A program made the position numbers and the translations under genes. The notes under the pieces are model-generated. The model searched no databases and had not been told where the DNA came from. It worked only from the letters and a program-made list of their open reading frames with translations. A stretch of DNA of 64,000 bases from Roseobacter sp. (lineage in GTDB: Bacteria > Pseudomonadota > Alphaproteobacteria > Rhodobacterales > Rhodobacteraceae). Each line of letters opens with the position of its first letter. Positions within the stretch are counted from its first letter, which is position 1. Below, in pieces: positions 61,530 through 64,000 of the stretch. The stretch spans positions 23,157-87,156 of the forward strand of contig JAGXGZ010000071.1 in NCBI GenBank assembly GCA_024636495.1, written 5' to 3'.

Positions 61530-63706
61530 GTTTCCAGCAAACCTGTTGCGGCGGCGACGATCCCTTCTCGGGATGGAAGTGTTGCCGCGTAGGCAGGGCC
61601 TGTCGCGATAAAGCTGTCTTCGGCTGACAGACGCGCGTATTGCGCGATGCCACTTTCTTTCATCAGCGCCATCAGCCCTTCGGCTTGCCCGCCCGTGCGT
61701 CGACATTCGTCTACGATCAACACGGGGCGAGTTCCAATGGCTGCAATGATCGCATCCTCGGCCAAAGGCGCAATCCAGCGCATGTCGATAACGCGGGCGT
61801 TGATCCCTTGCGCCGCAAGATCGACCTGCGCTTGGCGGCTTAGATAGTGCCCATTGCCATAGGTCACAATCGCCAGATCCGTCCCGTCGCCATGGACGCC
61901 GACGTCTTGCAGACCAATGCGCTGGTCAGACGCGGGATAGGTGGTCATCCAGCCGCCATCGCCTGCCTCAAGCAGATCGCGCATCGGATAAAGCGCAATC
62001 GGTTCGACAAAAACCACCACGCGTTGCTCTTCACGGGCAAGGCGATGTGCCTCGCGCAGCATCATCGCGGCATCTGACCCTTTCGACGGGCACGCAATGA
62101 TGATCCCAGGAATATCGCGCAGCACGGCAAGCGAATTGTCATTGTGGAAATGCCCGCCAAACCCCTTTTGATAGCCAAGCCCCGCGATGCGCAGCACCAT
62201 CGGGTTGGTCCATTGACCGTTGCTGAAAAAGGGCAAGGTCGCCGCCTCGCCGCGCAGCTGGTCTTCGGCGTTGTGCAGATAGGCGAGAAATTGGATCTCG
62301 GGCATCGGGACGAACCCGTTATGCGCAGCACCGATGGCAAACCCAAGGATGGATTGTTCATCCAGTAACGTATCAATGACGCGGGCCGGCCCAAACCGCG
62401 ATTGCAGCTTTTGCGTGACACCGTAGACGCCGCCCTTGCGGCCTACATCCTCGCCCATCAGCAACGTTTCGGGATGGGCCAGCATCAGGTCATGCAGCGT
62501 CCAGTTGATGATCTTTGAGAGCGGCTGCGGCGTGTCCATCTGCGCCATATCGCTGCCAAACAGGGTGCTGCGCGCCTCGGTCGAGGGGCCGTTGGTTGGC
62601 GCGCAGGCGCGTTTCGGCGGAACGATACTGGCCATGACATCCGACGCAGTCTTGAGGTGCGGGCGGGTGACCACCTCGGCCGCCGCTTGGGCGATATCAT
62701 CAACGGTTTGGGTGTAGATCGCCAAGGCGTCCTCAGCACCAAGCGCGCCCGAGGTCACCAACAACCGCGCGCTGTGCAGCAAAGGATCATTCGCCTCATC
62801 GGCCTCGACTTCTGCCTTGGGCAGATAGCTGGTCGCGATATCTGCACCGGCATGGCCATACAGCCGAACTGTGCGCAGATGCAGAAACGCGGGCTTGCGG
62901 TGTTTACGGACGAAATCAGCCGCCTCTTTCGCTGCGGCAAACCCGGCGAATAGATCCAAGCCATCAGCCTCGAAATAGGCAAGACCGGGGCGCGACGACA
63001 TCGAGGCCTTGATCCAGCCCGTTGGGGTCTTGGTCGAAATACCAATGCCATTGTCTTCGCACACAAAGAGCAGCGGCAGCGGAACGCCCTGCACCGCCGT
63101 CCAACAGGCGGCGTTAATTGCCCCTTGGGCCGTCGAATGATTGGCCGACGCATCGCCAAAGCTGCACATGGCGATGCCGTCATGGGCCAGCACCCGATGC
63201 TCGGGCGGGTTGCGCCGTGCAAGGCCGATCGCATGGGCGGCCCCCACGGCCTTGGGCAGATGGCTGGCGATGGTCGAGGTCTGCGGCGGGATCATCAGAC
63301 GGCGACTGCCCAGCACCTTGTGGCGCCCACCGCTGGTGGGGTCCTCAGACGAGCAGGCAAAAGACAAAAGCATGTCGCGCAACATATCCTGCCCGCCAAC
63401 CTGATCCGCCCGCGCAATCTGGAACGCCGCATCACGGTAATGCAAAAAAGCGATGTCATCTGGGCGTAGCGCATGGGCGACCGCAGCCATCCCCTCGTGC
63501 CCGCTGGATCCGATTGTGTAGAAGCCCTGTTTCTTGCTCTGCATCACACGGCTTTGCAAATCCAAAGCCCGCGACAAGACCTGAGCGCGAAACAGCCCCA
63601 CCGCCTCGTCACCGCTTAGGCCGGGGGTAGCGGCCCTTCCAGCGGGAAAATCCTGCGCAGCAACACGACGCAAAAAGTTTTCGTGCACGATCTGAACGCG
63701 GTCCAT
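61526..63706 (-). CDS. 2-oxoacid dehydrogenase E1, fused alpha and beta subunits
   Basis: Thiamine-diphosphate-dependent decarboxylating subunit with alpha (about 1-350) and beta (about 390-720) parts in one 726-residue chain. The ThDP motif is FGDASANHSTAQGAINAACW, with EDNGIGIST after it. The beta part begins KIINWTLHDLMLAHPETLLM and contains GEDVGRKGGVYGVTQ. It resembles branched-chain oxoacid or pyruvate E1 fusions. No E2 or E3 gene is beside it, so it must use partners elsewhere or act differently. Start at ATG 63706, with GGAAGGG just upstream. Confidence 0.87.
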   Translation of the reverse strand: MDRVQIVHENFLRRVAAQDFPAGRAATPGLSGDEAVGLFRAQVLSRALDLQSRVMQSKKQGFYTIGSSGHEGMAAVAHALRPDDIAFLHYRDAAFQIARADQVGGQDMLRDMLLSFACSSEDPTSGGRHKVLGSRRLMIPPQTSTIASHLPKAVGAAHAIGLARRNPPEHRVLAHDGIAMCSFGDASANHSTAQGAINAACWTAVQGVPLPLLFVCEDNGIGISTKTPTGWIKASMSSRPGLAYFEADGLDLFAGFAAAKEAADFVRKHRKPAFLHLRTVRLYGHAGADIATSYLPKAEVEADEANDPLLHSARLLVTSGALGAEDALAIYTQTVDDIAQAAAEVVTRPHLKTASDVMASIVPPKRACAPTNGPSTEARSTLFGSDMAQMDTPQPLSKIINWTLHDLMLAHPETLLMGEDVGRKGGVYGVTQKLQSRFGPARVIDTLLDEQSILGFAIGAAHNGFVPMPEIQFLAYLHNAEDQLRGEAATLPFFSNGQWTNPMVLRIAGLGYQKGFGGHFHNDNSLAVLRDIPGIIIACPSKGSDAAMMLREAHRLAREEQRVVVFVEPIALYPMRDLLEAGDGGWMTTYPASDQRIGLQDVGVHGDGTDLAIVTYGNGHYLSRQAQVDLAAQGINARVIDMRWIAPLAEDAIIAAIGTRPVLIVDECRRTGGQAEGLMALMKESGIAQYARLSAEDSFIATGPAYAATLPSREGIVAAATGLLET

Positions 63707-63747
63707 TGTCACCCTTCCGATTGTATCAAAGGCAGCTCCAAAAGATG

Positions 63748-63851
63748 CCTCCGGCAGGGATATTTAAGAGCCAGAGAAAAGGGAACCGTCTTGCCCCCTT
63801 CTCTGGCTTTAAAATATCCTCGGGGGAGTTTGAGGGGGCAGACAGCCCCCT
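63748..63851. repeat. Dispersed intergenic repeat, inverted double copy F
   Basis: Copy F1 reads forward GGATATTTAAGAGCCAG, AGAAAAGGG. Copy F2 (63794-63851) is the reverse, CCCCTTCTCTGGCTTTAAAA, TATCC, then a G-rich hairpin. The two tails pair over about 25 bp and form one large stem. It lies upstream of the E1 gene and ends 42 bp before the IS5-like transposase stop, so it may insulate the island from the insertion sequence. Confidence 0.82.
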
Positions 63852-63893
63852 CACTTCTGTCTTAGAGTCTGATTCAAAACTAACTTAACCTTC

Positions 63894-64000
63894 TCAATTC
63901 CTTGCGAGATGCCGTGTGACGCGTCTGATGTGTGCGATGAGAATCCAAGCTTCAGCGCTGGCGATGGATTTCTCCCAATCTTTCGACAGGCGGCGACATC
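63894..64000 (-). mobile_element. IS5-family transposase, C-terminal end (partial)
   Basis: The minus strand encodes the last 35 residues of a DDE transposase: CRRLSKDWEKSIASAEAWIL, then IAHIRRVTRHLARN and a stop at 63894. The SIASAEAW and IAHIRR pattern matches the end of IS5-group transposases. The GAGTCTGATTCAAAAC stretch at about 63865-63880 probably belongs to the terminal inverted repeat. The rest of the element lies beyond the right edge, so intactness is unknown. Confidence 0.82.

Noticed and set aside
1..64000. CRISPR arrays, tRNA or rRNA genes
   Set aside because: All gaps were read; no regularly spaced repeats and no cloverleaf-forming sequences were found.

Overview
The window reads as chromosomal DNA of an alphaproteobacterium of the order Rhodobacterales, most likely the marine Roseobacter group. 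The evidence is GC-rich, tightly packed genes with many 1-8 bp overlaps; a SAM/SAH riboswitch in front of metK, a class known almost only from this order; an Irr regulator divergent from fabA-fabB-fabI; the alphaproteobacterial blocks aroA-cmk/rpsA-ihfB and miaB-phoH-ybeY-corC-lnt-metK-trmB; and an intergenic repeat ending in a GGATATTT...GAGCCAGAGAAG motif. No rRNA, tRNA, CRISPR array or prophage was seen. The only mobile element is the end of an IS5-like insertion sequence cut by the right edge.

Layout. 1-6 kb: a partial iron-type alcohol dehydrogenase, an RND efflux pump (adaptor plus permease) and a lone VanA-like Rieske oxygenase. 6-16.5 kb: ptsP and lysC, several single housekeeping genes, the molybdate importer modABC, then EcsC, GNAT and flavin-reductase genes. 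16.5-24 kb: a SulP anion transporter, the purine and methylthioadenosine salvage genes mtnP and apt, an FAD-linked 2-hydroxyacid dehydrogenase, an exported UlaG-like hydrolase, an SseB-like protein and a uracil-DNA-glycosylase-family protein. 23.7-25 kb: an ArsR-type repressor and a CDF zinc exporter behind a probably leaderless, autoregulated promoter. 25.2-28.4 kb: the capsule-export genes kpsT and kpsE coupled to kdsA, which makes KDO-8-phosphate, a precursor of the KDO linker on such capsules.

28.4-38.6 kb: trpF, lapA, ihfB, rpsA, then four unrelated genes between rpsA and cmk (a bis-heme membrane protein overlapping a Tat-exported intradiol-dioxygenase-like protein, a rhodanese and a Popeye-like membrane protein), then cmk, aroA, trmB and metK. 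38.6-45.9 kb: the envelope and RNA-maturation block lnt-corC-ybeY-phoH and miaB, interrupted by two envelope proteins that share an undescribed cysteine/tryptophan motif and by a small secreted protein. 46-53.4 kb: a glycosyltransferase-like gene, rsmJ, a phytanoyl-CoA-dioxygenase-type gene, irr, fabA-fabB-fabI, an rRNA methyltransferase and an FKBP isomerase.

53.6-63.7 kb is a catabolic island: an eight-gene, mostly overlapping plus-strand run (HAD dehalogenase, alpha/beta hydrolase, Ser/Thr dehydratase, pcaD, a second hydrolase, pcaB, MFS exporter, enolase-superfamily enzyme) facing a fused alpha-beta 2-oxoacid dehydrogenase E1. It has two steps of the protocatechuate branch of the beta-ketoadipate pathway but lacks pcaGH and pcaC, so its true substrate is open. 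A double copy of the dispersed repeat and the IS5-like end close the window.

The best candidates for something undescribed are the membrane bis-heme/Tat dioxygenase-like pair (31.9-33.0 kb), the motif shared by the lipoprotein and the OmpA protein (42.7-43.6 kb), and the catabolic run. The riboswitch is a confident identification of a known class.
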